DNA of 58,284 nucleotides, taken from contig DATEZO010000099.1 in NCBI GenBank assembly GCA_035255485.1, positions 1 to 58,284 of the forward strand. The letters are read 5' to 3'. Position numbers and translations under genes: made by a program. The stretch is from DATEZO01 sp035255485 (GTDB lineage Bacteria > Pseudomonadota > Gammaproteobacteria > Burkholderiales > Burkholderiaceae_D). A model generated the notes under the pieces. The model did not search any database. It saw only the letters and a list, made by a program, of their open reading frames with translations, and was not told where the DNA came from. Shown piece after piece: positions 8,113 through 16,581 of the stretch (position 1 is its first letter; each line of letters starts with the position of its first letter).

Positions 8113-9241
8113 GGTCAACCTCGATGTGATACGCAACGCACGGGTCGAGCGCCTGCACCAGCAGCTCGGCGCTCCGGCGCGCCTGTTCCGCACTGGCGGC
8201 GGCCTGGCCCGCCAGACCCTGAACGCAGGCTCCGGCGGGATGAAAATTCCATTCAGTGGGGGCAACGATGCAGTAATCCTCGATCATTCCTTGCCTATCC
8301 AGTGCGACCCGATGCAATAGCAGGCCGCGCGCAGTTTGCACCCAGGCCAGGGCAACCCCTGTATCCAGTGCCGTGCCTTGCACCCAGGGCTGTGGCGGTA
8401 GCGACGCAGCATGCAGGCGGGCCAACAGTTCTTCCAGTTCGTACAGCCGCGCCAGCAGACGTGTCAGAATGGACGCTCCTTCCAGTTGCAGCAGTGCGGC
8501 CAGCACCGGATGCGCACGCATGCGCGCCAGTGCGCCGGTTTCCATCGGTTGCCCGTGCCAATGCGGATGACGCGCAAAATCCGCGTCGCTGTGCCAGCCC
8601 GGCGCGAGAGCGGCCAGCACGCCGGCGCGATCCGCTGGCGGCATCAGCCCGACAGCGCTAGCGCCCCAGCGGCCCGTACCGCGCCAGCATGCGAGCACGA
8701 TGTTTGCGGTGGTGGTGTTCGCTTGCCGCAGGCAGCGCATCAATTGTTCAACATCGGCCATATCGCGCCAGCATGTGGTGGCAGTCCCGAACAGCGCATG
8801 GTTGACCGTCTGGCCGAGTTCTTCCACAAAGCGTTGCCACGCCGTTGCATCCTGTTCCGATGCGAAGGCTTGCGCGCAGCGCTGCCGCACTTGCGCCAGC
8901 AATGCCGGGTTGGCTTCCATGCCCATGATGCCCGGCAGATCCAGCAACAGCCGCCACAGCGTTTCCTGCAGCGCCTCCGCCAGCACCAGGCGTTCGCGCT
9001 TCAACGACGCCGATGGTGCCGGCTCGCCTTGCGCCGCTTCGAGTGCGGCCGCGGCCGCGCCGGCCTGCGCCTTGCCGCACAGGCTAAACAGCATGGGAAT
9101 CAATTGCGCCGCATGTTGCGCGCTTTTTCCTCGCAGCATGGCGCCGATCTGGACCAGCGCGCGCGGCTCCAGGCTGGCGCGGCGAATACGCTGCCCATCC
9201 CACGCCAGCCTGATATGAATTTTGCCTTCGAGATTGCGCAT
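8105..9241 (-). CDS. hoxV: Hydrogenase maturation scaffold, HoxV/HupK-like
   Basis: HoxV/HupK proteins resemble [NiFe] large subunits but have lost the active-site cysteines; in Ralstonia HoxV is proposed to carry the Fe(CN)2CO unit during assembly. This 378-residue protein begins NLEGKIHIRLAWDG, like a large subunit. Only one Cys is kept in the first motif (SLCG), and the C-terminus reads DPCVAYHIEV in place of DPCLACAVH. It lies between the hybG-type chaperone gene and hypA. No strong ribosome site precedes the ATG at 9241. Such genes usually accompany oxygen-exposed hydrogenases, so its presence in a Hyd-2-type operon is notable. Confidence 0.85.
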   Translation of the reverse strand: MRNLEGKIHIRLAWDGQRIRRASLEPRALVQIGAMLRGKSAQHAAQLIPMLFSLCGKAQAGAAAAALEAAQGEPAPSASLKRERLVLAEALQETLWRLLLDLPGIMGMEANPALLAQVRQRCAQAFASEQDATAWQRFVEELGQTVNHALFGTATTCWRDMADVEQLMRCLRQANTTTANIVLACWRGTGRWGASAVGLMPPADRAGVLAALAPGWHSDADFARHPHWHGQPMETGALARMRAHPVLAALLQLEGASILTRLLARLYELEELLARLHAASLPPQPWVQGTALDTGVALAWVQTARGLLLHRVALDRQGMIEDYCIVAPTEWNFHPAGACVQGLAGQAAASAEQARRSAELLVQALDPCVAYHIEVDHA

Positions 9242-9282
9242 GCGAGATGAAAAGAAGCGGCCATTCCGGCCAGCACTGCTTA

Positions 9283-9519
9283 TTATGCGTTGTCCGGCGC
9301 AGACGCGATTATCTCGCTCAACATCTGCAGCGTTTCCAGCGCCGCATTGGGCTCGACGCGTTCACAGGCAAAACCGCCGGCCTGCACCAGCAGATAGTCG
9401 CCTAGCGTCACTGCTTCATGCAGCAGCATCAGGCTTACCTCGCGCAGATTGCCAAAGGCTTCCACGGTCGCATTTTCGCCTTGCAGCGCGACGACGCGGG
9501 AAGGGATCGCCATGCACAT
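9283..9519 (-). CDS. hybG: HypC-family hydrogenase chaperone (HybG/HupF)
   Basis: This 78-residue protein belongs to the HypC/HybG/HupF family. These proteins carry the Fe(CN)2CO precursor with HypD through their N-terminal Cys and keep the large-subunit precursor open. The N-terminus MCMAIPSRVV carries the essential Cys2. It is a paralogue of the hypC gene at 17.7 kb and probably serves the HybC precursor specifically. Its start overlaps the hybD stop by one base (TAATG), which indicates translational coupling. Confidence 0.9.
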   Translation of the reverse strand: MCMAIPSRVVALQGENATVEAFGNLREVSLMLLHEAVTLGDYLLVQAGGFACERVEPNAALETLQMLSEIIASAPDNA

Positions 9520-10007
9520 TACGCAGTCTCCGCGATGCGCTCTGCAGGGATGCCGAGTTGATGCAGTTCTGCCACCAGTTCCGCTACCAGTTTGGGCAAC
9601 AGGCGTTCGACTTGCGGCGTCAGCGCCATTGCGGTGCCCAGCGATACCGGCTCGACTCCGATCACGGTAATGCCGGCAGGCTGCTCGCCGGTCAGCACCA
9701 GCGTCGCTAGCACGTCGGACAGGCCGATCTGATGCGGCGACAGCTTGGTTTTGAAGAAGACAGGGATGTCTTCGCCGGTAATGCGGACCATGGTTGCGGG
9801 CGGCTGGCCGCTGCGCACCGCATCGACGATGATCAGGTGGTCGGCATGCGCCAGGTCTTCCAGCATTTCCATGCCGCAGGTGCCGCCATCGATGAGCTCG
9901 ACCTCCGGCGGCAGGCAGTAATCGCGCGCGAGCCGTTCCACCGCGCGCACGCCAACGCCCTCATCGGAGAGCAGGAGGTTGCCCACCCCCAGGACGATGA
10001 TTCGCAT
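9519..10007 (-). CDS. hybD: Hydrogenase maturation endopeptidase
   Basis: This cytoplasmic protease removes the C-terminal extension of the large subunit after nickel insertion. The protein is 162 residues. The nickel-sensing acidic ligands Glu16 (in LLLSDEGVG) and Asp62 (in IIVDAV) sit at the same numbers as in E. coli HybD, and His92 is a good match to the third ligand. The start at 10007 overlaps the hybC stop by one base (TGATG). Gene order places HybC as its substrate; that protein has a removable 15-residue tail. Confidence 0.93.
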   Translation of the reverse strand: MRIIVLGVGNLLLSDEGVGVRAVERLARDYCLPPEVELIDGGTCGMEMLEDLAHADHLIIVDAVRSGQPPATMVRITGEDIPVFFKTKLSPHQIGLSDVLATLVLTGEQPAGITVIGVEPVSLGTAMALTPQVERLLPKLVAELVAELHQLGIPAERIAETA

Positions 10008-11710
10008 CAGAGCACCTGCACCTTCACCACTTCGTTTTGCTCGGTATCGAGCACATGGACGGCGCACGCCAGGCACGGGTCGAACGAGTGCACGGTGCGC
10101 AGCACTTCCAGCGGCCGTTCCGGGTCGGCCACCGGCGTGTTCATGAGCGCTGCCTCGTATGGGCCGATTGCGTCGTTCTCATTGCGCGGCGCCGCGTTCC
10201 AGGTGGTTGGCACGACGCACTGGTAGTTGCTGATCTTGCCGCCCTTGAGCACCACCCAGTGCGACAGCGCGCCGCGTGGTGCCTCATGGAAGCCGACGCC
10301 GGCGACTTCGTCTTTCGGGAAGCTCGGCGGGTTGAAGGTCCTGGTGTCGCCCGTGGCGATGTTGTTCATCAATAGTTGCCACTGATTGGCGAGCTCGTCC
10401 ACCTGCACCGCGCACGATACCGCGCGTGCCGCATGGCGGCCGATGGTCGAATGCAGCGCCGCGACCGGCACCTTGGTCTTCGCCAGCGCGCTGACGGTGT
10501 CGAGCGTCTGCGTGGCGTATTTGACGGTCGGTGCATGGTTGGCGGCGACCATTGTCAGTACGCGCGCCAGTGGGCCGACCTGGGCCGGCTTGCTGTAGAA
10601 GGTGGGCGACTTGATCCATGAATATTTTCCGGTGTCCTGGAAGTCCGTGTAATGCGGATCGGTCTCGCCCTTGAACGGATGCAGCGCACCCTTGCCGCCC
10701 TTGTACCATGCGTGCTTGACGCTCTCCTCGACGCCGTTGCGGAAATAGGGATCGGCGAAGCTGTTGATCGGCTTGAACGATGCCAGGTCGCCATTCTTGA
10801 GGTAGCCGCCGGGCAGCGCGAACTTGGTGCCCATGGTGTCGAGCGGCAGGTCGGGCACCGCCAGGTATTCGGTGATGCCCTTGCCGATGCCGGTCCAGTC
10901 CGCGTAGAAGGCGCCGATGGCGGCGACATCGACCAGATAGACGTTCTTGACGAAATCGGCCAGCTCGTCGATCCAGCCCTTGATCGCCATCAGGCGCTCG
11001 ACCGTAAGTCCGGCCGGGGAACTGAAATCGACGGTGTTGGATACGCCGCCCACCGCCACGTTCTGGATATGCGGCGTTTTCGAGCCGAGCACGGCAACGA
11101 TCTTGTTGGCCTTGCGCTGGATGTCGAGCGCCTGCAGGTAGTGCGTGGTCGCCAGCAGATTGACTTCCGGCGTCAGTTTCATGGCCGGATGGCCCCAGTA
11201 GCCGTTGGTGAAAATACCGAGCTGGCCGGTGCCGACGAAGCCGGACAGCCGCTCCTTGACCTTGGCGAATTCATGCTTGCTGTTGCCGCTCCAGGTTGAC
11301 AGGCTTTCAGCCAGTTGTGCGGTCTTGGCCGGATCGCCCTTGAGTGCGGACGTGACATCGACCCAGTCCAGCGCGGACAGGTGGTAGAAGTGCACGATGT
11401 GATCGTGGATCGCATGCGCGGTGATGATCATGTTGCGGATGTACTGCGCGTTGAGCGGCACTTCCAGCTTGAGCGCGTTTTCCATGGCGCGCACCGACGT
11501 GATCGCATGCACCGTGGTGCATACGCCGCAGATGCGCTGCGTGATCGACCAGGCATCGCGCGGATCGCGGCCCAGCAGGATTTGCTCGACGCCACGCCAC
11601 ATCTGGCCGGACGCCCATGCCTTGGTTACCTTGCCGCCGTCGATCTCGCAATCGATCCTGAGATGACCTTCGATCCGGGTAACCGGGTCAATCGTGATTC
11701 TCTTTCCCAT
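10007..11710 (-). CDS. hybC: [NiFe]-hydrogenase large subunit, Hyd-2 type
   Basis: This is the catalytic subunit of a periplasm-facing uptake hydrogenase. The 567-residue protein has both active-site motifs, RICGVC (residues 59-64) and DPCLACAVH near the C-terminus. A 15-residue tail ending KVQVL follows and would be cleaved by the HybD-type protease. The gas-channel positions are Val63 and Leu111, the ordinary small residues of standard hydrogenases. A TTG start 12 bases upstream is possible, but TTGGAG lies 6 bases before the ATG at 11710. The subunit has no Tat signal and would travel with the small subunit. Confidence 0.96.
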   Translation of the reverse strand: MGKRITIDPVTRIEGHLRIDCEIDGGKVTKAWASGQMWRGVEQILLGRDPRDAWSITQRICGVCTTVHAITSVRAMENALKLEVPLNAQYIRNMIITAHAIHDHIVHFYHLSALDWVDVTSALKGDPAKTAQLAESLSTWSGNSKHEFAKVKERLSGFVGTGQLGIFTNGYWGHPAMKLTPEVNLLATTHYLQALDIQRKANKIVAVLGSKTPHIQNVAVGGVSNTVDFSSPAGLTVERLMAIKGWIDELADFVKNVYLVDVAAIGAFYADWTGIGKGITEYLAVPDLPLDTMGTKFALPGGYLKNGDLASFKPINSFADPYFRNGVEESVKHAWYKGGKGALHPFKGETDPHYTDFQDTGKYSWIKSPTFYSKPAQVGPLARVLTMVAANHAPTVKYATQTLDTVSALAKTKVPVAALHSTIGRHAARAVSCAVQVDELANQWQLLMNNIATGDTRTFNPPSFPKDEVAGVGFHEAPRGALSHWVVLKGGKISNYQCVVPTTWNAAPRNENDAIGPYEAALMNTPVADPERPLEVLRTVHSFDPCLACAVHVLDTEQNEVVKVQVL

Positions 11711-11743
11711 GCTTTGCTCCAATTTTTATAGTGTTTATTTGTA

Positions 11744-11802
11744 CCCTTCTCCCGCTGGCGGGAGAAGGGGGCAGAGGGAATGCGTTTCATGGACTCTGCC
11801 CC
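11744..11802. repeat. Two palindromes between hybB and hybC
   Basis: A perfect palindrome, CCCTTCTCCCGC - TG - GCGGGAGAAGGG (11744-11769), is followed by arms GGGGCAGAG (11768-11776) and CTCTGCCCC (11794-11802). They fill most of the 99-base gap between hybB and hybC. A similar copy of the second unit occurs at 54133-54164, and a relative of the first at 28925-28948. On the operon mRNA they would form strong hairpins ahead of the large-subunit gene and could affect message stability or read-through. Confidence 0.7.
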
Positions 11803-11809
11803 GCAATTG

Positions 11810-12961
11810 TTATGGTTTTGTTTCTTTCGACAGGATCGGCAGAGTCCGGACCAGGACGATGTAGCCCAGGATTTCCAATGCAATCATGCCGATGCTGACC
11901 ATGATTTCCGGTACCGACGGAAAGTAATGCCAGCCCGCGCCGGTCTCATAGCCCACCAGGTAGCCATTGATGCGCAGCAGGAAGCCGCCGGCCAACAGGC
12001 AGAATGCCGCGATGAACAGCCGGGACGGAACCCGCCTGGCGGCAGGCTGCCACAGCAAGACCAGCGGTACGATGAACAAGCCCATCTCGATCCAGAACAT
12101 GACGCTCTTGAGATTGAATTCGAACAGGTAGCCGAGCGCGCCGCGCACCAGAAGATCGCCCAGCCGCACTGCCACATAGGCGCCGACCAGCCACACCATC
12201 AGGCGCGACAGCCTGGTCAGCAGATGCATCTCCAGCGGGCGCCTGAAACCGGACGAAGACAGGCATGCTTCGAAAATCACGATCGCAAAGCCGGTCGATA
12301 CTGCGGTCATCAGATACAGCAGCGGCGACAGGATGGTTTGCCACAAGGGATGTACGTGGTTGCCGAATACCACCAGCATCGAACCGAGCGAAGACTGGTG
12401 CATTGACGGCAGCAGCACGCCCAGCGCGATGATGAAGAACAGCACCTTGTTGAGCTTGCGCCTGACGTCGTGCATGCCAAACTTTTCAAGGAAGGCAGGT
12501 GCGAACTCGATCCACATCACCACGATGTAAGCGGTGATGCACAGAGCCACCTCGAACATCACGGAATTGACTTGCGCGTAGCCGGGCCAGAATACATGCC
12601 AGAAGTTCCAGTAGCGGCCGAGGTCGAATATCACGGAGACACCGGCCAGCGTGTACCCGAACAGGCTTGCCAGCAGCGCCGGCCGCACCATCGGGTGGTA
12701 TTCGCCCTTGTTGAAGATGTACACCAGAAGCGCCATCGTATAACCGCCGCAGGCGAACGCGGAGCCGATCATCACGTCGTACACGACCCAGATGCCCCAG
12801 GCCTGCCCGTCGTTGATATTGGTCACCGCGCCGATGCCGGAGGCGAAGCGCACGCCGAGGATCGCGAGCGCGATGGCGACCAGGATCGCCAGCGTGACGG
12901 TGGTGGTGGTCACCAGCGGTCCGCCGAGCGGAGCGGGGGCCGCATGCTGTGCGTTAGACAT
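11810..12961 (-). CDS. hybB: Hydrogenase membrane subunit HybB (NrfD/PsrC-like)
   Basis: HybB is the integral membrane quinone-interacting subunit of Hyd-2-type hydrogenases. The 383-residue protein is strongly hydrophobic, with about ten predicted membrane helices; typical segments are VTNINDGQAWGIWVVYDVMIG near the N-terminus and the conserved FWHVFWPGYAQ region. Its ATG overlaps the end of hybA by 8 bases. It would pass electrons from HybA to the quinone pool. It is not the cytochrome b (HoxZ) type found with Ralstonia HoxKG, which sets this enzyme apart from that membrane-bound hydrogenase. Confidence 0.92.
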   Translation of the reverse strand: MSNAQHAAPAPLGGPLVTTTTVTLAILVAIALAILGVRFASGIGAVTNINDGQAWGIWVVYDVMIGSAFACGGYTMALLVYIFNKGEYHPMVRPALLASLFGYTLAGVSVIFDLGRYWNFWHVFWPGYAQVNSVMFEVALCITAYIVVMWIEFAPAFLEKFGMHDVRRKLNKVLFFIIALGVLLPSMHQSSLGSMLVVFGNHVHPLWQTILSPLLYLMTAVSTGFAIVIFEACLSSSGFRRPLEMHLLTRLSRLMVWLVGAYVAVRLGDLLVRGALGYLFEFNLKSVMFWIEMGLFIVPLVLLWQPAARRVPSRLFIAAFCLLAGGFLLRINGYLVGYETGAGWHYFPSVPEIMVSIGMIALEILGYIVLVRTLPILSKETKP

Positions 12962-13973
12962 CGGAATCTCCTTGTGTCGTTTTCTTCACCGCATTCTCTT
13001 TTTCGCGAGCACCGTTGTCTTCGTCATCTTTGGTATTGCGTTTGGCGATGAAGCTCAGCGCACCGAGGAAAACCAGCGGCAGCGCCATCCCGCCGTACAG
13101 CGTGTGCTGCATGGTCTCGGAAGTGGCCGCGTAGGAGCGTTCCGGTAGCGTCGGCATGCCGAGCTTGTCGAACGACACCGCGGACAGCCGGATCACTTGC
13201 GTGCCGCCGAGTTCCTTCTCGCCATACACCTGCGGCACATATTTGGCCGCCTTGGCGACATGGGACGGCTGATCTTGCGTGTTGAGATTGCCGCGCGGGA
13301 AAACCGCATCCGCACCCGGTGCCAGCGCCAGGCGGCGCCTGGCTTCGCCCTGCAAATCGGTGACCCTGCCGAACAGCGTCGCGCCGGTCGGGCAGACTTC
13401 GGCACAAGCCGCGTATTTGCCTTCCTTCATGCGGTGCCTGCATAGCTGGCACTTGGAAATCTGCGGGACCGCCTTGTCGTACTGGAAGCGCGGCACGCCG
13501 AACGGGCAGGCGGCCACGCAGTAGCGGCAGCCGATGCATGCATCCTTGTTATAGCCGACGATGCCGGTGATCGGGTCCTTGGTCATGGCCGATACCGGGC
13601 AGGCCGAGACGCAGGAAGGATCGGCGCAGTGCAGGCAGGAGGCCTTGTTGAAGGCAAAGCCGTTCTTCTCGCTGTCCTTGTTCTCGCCCGTGCCTTCGCG
13701 GTACATCTTGATCACGTTGAGCGTCTTGCCGGACAGGTCGAGCGGCGTGTCCCACAATTGATCCTGGGTGGAAAACTCGGGTGGCATGCCGTTGGCTTCC
13801 TTGCAGGCCGCCACACAGGCCTTGCAGCCGATGCATAACGTGCTGTCGAACAGCAAGCCGACCGCGCCGGGCGGCATGGTCTTGTTGTCGCGCGCACAAG
13901 CCGGGGCGGCCGATGCAAGCAAGGCTCCGCCACTCAGCGCGCCCTTCAGGAAACCGCGCCGGTCGATGCTCAT
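12954..13973 (-). CDS. hybA: Hydrogenase Fe-S electron-transfer subunit HybA
   Basis: HybA relays electrons from the small subunit to HybB on the periplasmic side. The 339-residue protein has an N-terminal twin-arginine signal (DRRGFLKG, residues 4-11, then a hydrophobic stretch). Several ferredoxin-type Cys clusters follow, including CIGCKACVAACKE, CLHCADPSCVSACP, CIGCRYCVAACP and a final CAEVCP. One C-terminal membrane anchor ends the protein (about 25 residues starting MALPLVFLG). The start at 13973 was chosen for the signal peptide and its ATGA overlap with the hybO stop. Confidence 0.94.
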   Translation of the reverse strand: MSIDRRGFLKGALSGGALLASAAPACARDNKTMPPGAVGLLFDSTLCIGCKACVAACKEANGMPPEFSTQDQLWDTPLDLSGKTLNVIKMYREGTGENKDSEKNGFAFNKASCLHCADPSCVSACPVSAMTKDPITGIVGYNKDACIGCRYCVAACPFGVPRFQYDKAVPQISKCQLCRHRMKEGKYAACAEVCPTGATLFGRVTDLQGEARRRLALAPGADAVFPRGNLNTQDQPSHVAKAAKYVPQVYGEKELGGTQVIRLSAVSFDKLGMPTLPERSYAATSETMQHTLYGGMALPLVFLGALSFIAKRNTKDDEDNGAREKENAVKKTTQGDSDV

Positions 13974-15145
13974 GATTCGGTCCTCTCGCCGGCATCGGCC
14001 GCCTTGGCGCCCGCTTTGCCGGCGCATGGGGCCGGGTGCTTGCCGAGGTTCTTGGCCATTACTGCGGTCCCGCCTACAGCGGCGCCGCCGATACCGGCCA
14101 CCACGGCCACGGCGGCCAGCGACGCGCCGCTACCCTTGTCTTCGACGACGCGTGGATAACTGAGCGGCGGCACCGTGTTCTTCAACTGCGCCAGCGCATG
14201 GATCGGCTTGGCAAAGCCGATGCCTTCTTCGGTGCAGCCGATGCAGGGATGTCCAGTGGCGACCGGCCAGCTTGCGCAGCCGACATCGCCGAACAGGATG
14301 GTCGGGCAGTTGGCGAAGGTTTCCGGCCCCTTGCAGCCGAGCTTGTACAGGCAATGGCCCGAGCGGTGACCTTCGTCGCCGAATTCCATGGCAAAGCGGC
14401 CTGCATCGAAGTGTGCACGGCGCTCGCAGTTATCGTGCACCAGGCGCGAATACGCAAATTTCGGGCGGCCCTTGGCATCCAGATCGGGTAGCTTGCCGAA
14501 GGTCAGGAAATGCACCACGGTCGACAGGAAGTTGTACGGATTGGGCGGGCAGCCGGGAATGGTGGCGACCGGCTTGCCCAGCACCGCGGCAACACTCGAT
14601 GCGCCGGTCGGATTGGGTCCGGTGGATGGCATTCCGCCCCATGAAGAACAACTGCCGATTGCGATTACCGCGGCGGCATCGGCGGCGCATTCCTTCAGCA
14701 TGTCGATCGCGGTCTGGCCGCCGATCTTGCAGTAGATGCCATTATCCCTGGTCGGAATCGCGCCTTCCACTACCAGCAGGTATTTGCCCTTGTTCTGCTT
14801 CATCGCCGTGCGCCGTGCCGCTTCGGCCTGATGTCCGGCCGCGGCAAACAGGGTCTCGTGGTAATCGAGCGAGATGACGTCGAGGATCAGTTTTTCCAGG
14901 GTCGGATGCTCGGCGCGCAACATCGATTCGGTGCAACCGGTGCATTCCTGAAAATGAAGCCAGATTACCGAGGGTCGCTTCTTGCTCGCTACCGCTTGTG
15001 CGATCGCGGCATCCGCGCCGCTCGGCAGGCCCATGGTCGCTGCCATTGCCGCGCAAAATTGCATGAAGCTGCGGCGCGAAATGCCCAGCCGCTTTTCAAG
15101 CGCAACAAGCTGGTCTTCCTTGTTGCTGTAATTACTCCCGTTCAT
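13970..15145 (-). CDS. hybO: [NiFe]-hydrogenase small subunit, Hyd-2 type
   Basis: The small subunit carries three Fe-S clusters between the active site and HybA. The 391-residue precursor has a twin-arginine signal (SRRSFMQF, Arg24-Arg25). The proximal-cluster motifs are ECTGC and GSCSSWGG: Gly occupies both positions where oxygen-tolerant membrane-bound enzymes carry extra cysteines (CTCC and GSCASWGC in HoxK). A C-terminal hydrophobic anchor lies at about residues 345-370. The frame opens with a TTG 15 codons upstream, but the ATG at 15145 fits the family. It is the first gene of the hyb operon and follows a sigma-54 promoter. Confidence 0.96.
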   Translation of the reverse strand: MNGSNYSNKEDQLVALEKRLGISRRSFMQFCAAMAATMGLPSGADAAIAQAVASKKRPSVIWLHFQECTGCTESMLRAEHPTLEKLILDVISLDYHETLFAAAGHQAEAARRTAMKQNKGKYLLVVEGAIPTRDNGIYCKIGGQTAIDMLKECAADAAAVIAIGSCSSWGGMPSTGPNPTGASSVAAVLGKPVATIPGCPPNPYNFLSTVVHFLTFGKLPDLDAKGRPKFAYSRLVHDNCERRAHFDAGRFAMEFGDEGHRSGHCLYKLGCKGPETFANCPTILFGDVGCASWPVATGHPCIGCTEEGIGFAKPIHALAQLKNTVPPLSYPRVVEDKGSGASLAAVAVVAGIGGAAVGGTAVMAKNLGKHPAPCAGKAGAKAADAGERTES

Positions 15146-15315
15146 CCTGCCCCCTTCCGTTGATGTTCGAAGCGCATCGACTGGAACCAAAAACCAAAAA
15201 AGTAACAGGCGCTTTATTAAAAATGAATGCGTGTTCTGTTAGCCTGCGTTCCCGCCATGCGACCTGTCACGAATATTGCAAGAGCACATGCACATGGCGA
15301 AACCAGAGCTGATGC

Positions 15316-15330
15316 GCAACTTTTGTGCCA
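15316..15330 (-). promoter_or_regulatory. Sigma-54 promoter of the hyb operon
   Basis: Read on the minus strand, the sequence is TGGCAC-AAAAG-TTGC, an exact match to the sigma-54 consensus TGGCAC-N5-TTGC. The predicted transcript would start near 15305 and have a leader of about 160 bases before hybO. The NtrC-type activator HoxA encoded in the window is the expected partner. The 470-base divergent gap to hypB (15146-15615) also holds a poor plus-strand match at 15456-15470 (GG-N10-GC spacing only); no clear hypB promoter was recognised. Confidence 0.8.
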
Positions 15331-15615
15331 CGGCACGGCATAACCCTGGAACTGAAGCCGGATCGGAGCCCAGGCTGGTTGGAAATGGCGAAGCAGGCAC
15401 ATTCATGAAGGCAACGCATGGCGTGCAATGCTGCAATCAAAGATTTCACTTTGTATGGCAAGTGCAAGGCAGGTAACCAGCGTGCGAAGCACTGCATCGC
15501 AACCAATGGAATTGAATCGTCCCGCTCCCTTCGATTCGCCGATTCCCGGATTGGACACCAAGGGGGAAGCAAACTACACTCGCAAGCTATTACGCGAGGC
15601 AGCAAGGAGATCAAC

Positions 15616-16581
15616 ATGTGCGTGGTATGCGGATGCGGAACCAAGCCCGTAAAGAAGGCGGCAGACACACTATCGGACACGGCTTTTGTCTACCGTCCGG
15701 TGCAGCGGCCGGCGACCGGCATGCATCATCATCATGGACTCGAACACAACCACAGGCATGAACCGCATGGACACGAGGCGGTCGATCCGGCCACCGGTGA
15801 CTTGCATTTCGGACATGGCCCGGCGTGCGTGTCGGTACCCGGCGTCAGCCAGGCACGCGTGATACGGCTGGAGCAGGATGTGCTTGGCAAGAATAACCAG
15901 TACGCCGCGCATAACCGCGAGCACTTTATCGAGCACGGCATCCTTGCACTGAATCTCGTCTCCAGTCCCGGCTCCGGTAAAACCACTTTGCTGTGTGCCA
16001 CGATAGAGGCATTGAAAGCGCGCGCCAACCACACGCCGCTTGCGGTGATCGAAGGGGACCAGCAAACCAGCAACGACGCCGACCGCATCCGCGCCACCGG
16101 CGCCCCCGCCATACAGATCAATACCGGCAAGGGCTGCCATCTCGATGCGCAAATGGTGGGCAAGGCCTTCGCGCGCCTGCCGCTGCACGATCATCAGCAC
16201 GGCGAACGCCATAATCCCGGCGGCATCCTGTTCATCGAAAACGTTGGCAATCTGGTCTGCCCAGCCATGTGGGATCTGGGCGAGGCGGCCAAGGTTGCGA
16301 TCCTTTCCGTGGCCGAAGGCGAGGACAAGCCGCTCAAATATCCGGACATGTTCGCCGCCGCGCGGCTGATGATCCTGAACAAGACCGACCTGTTGCCGTA
16401 TCTGCGCTTCGATGTTGCGCAATGCATTGCATATGCGCGCCGCATCAATCCACACATCGAAGTACTGCAAGTGTCCGCCACCGGCGGGCAGGGCATGGAT
16501 GCCTGGCTTGACTGGATTCTTGCCGAACATCAGGTGTCGAGCGCGCTTTCGGCGACGGCAACACAGCCGGAGGCATTGTGA
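15616..16581 (+). CDS. hypB: Hydrogenase nickel-incorporation GTPase HypB
   Basis: HypB is the GTPase that drives nickel delivery with HypA. The 321-residue protein starts MCVVCGCG, the high-affinity nickel site of the E. coli type. A His-rich stretch follows (MHHHHGLEHNHRHEPHGHE, around residues 36-54) that can store nickel. The P-loop SSPGSGKTTLL lies at about residues 114-124. The frame is open 66 codons upstream, but AAGGAG precedes the ATG at 15616 and the N-terminal motif fixes the start. It heads the plus-strand hypBFCDE operon, divergent from hybO. Confidence 0.96.
   Translation: MCVVCGCGTKPVKKAADTLSDTAFVYRPVQRPATGMHHHHGLEHNHRHEPHGHEAVDPATGDLHFGHGPACVSVPGVSQARVIRLEQDVLGKNNQYAAHNREHFIEHGILALNLVSSPGSGKTTLLCATIEALKARANHTPLAVIEGDQQTSNDADRIRATGAPAIQINTGKGCHLDAQMVGKAFARLPLHDHQHGERHNPGGILFIENVGNLVCPAMWDLGEAAKVAILSVAEGEDKPLKYPDMFAAARLMILNKTDLLPYLRFDVAQCIAYARRINPHIEVLQVSATGGQGMDAWLDWILAEHQVSSALSATATQPEAL

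Noticed and set aside
15456..15470. Possible sigma-54 promoter for hypB (TGGCAAGTGCAAGGC)
   Set aside because: It keeps the GG-N10-GC spacing but lacks the TT of the -12 element and the C of the -24 element, so it is too weak to call.
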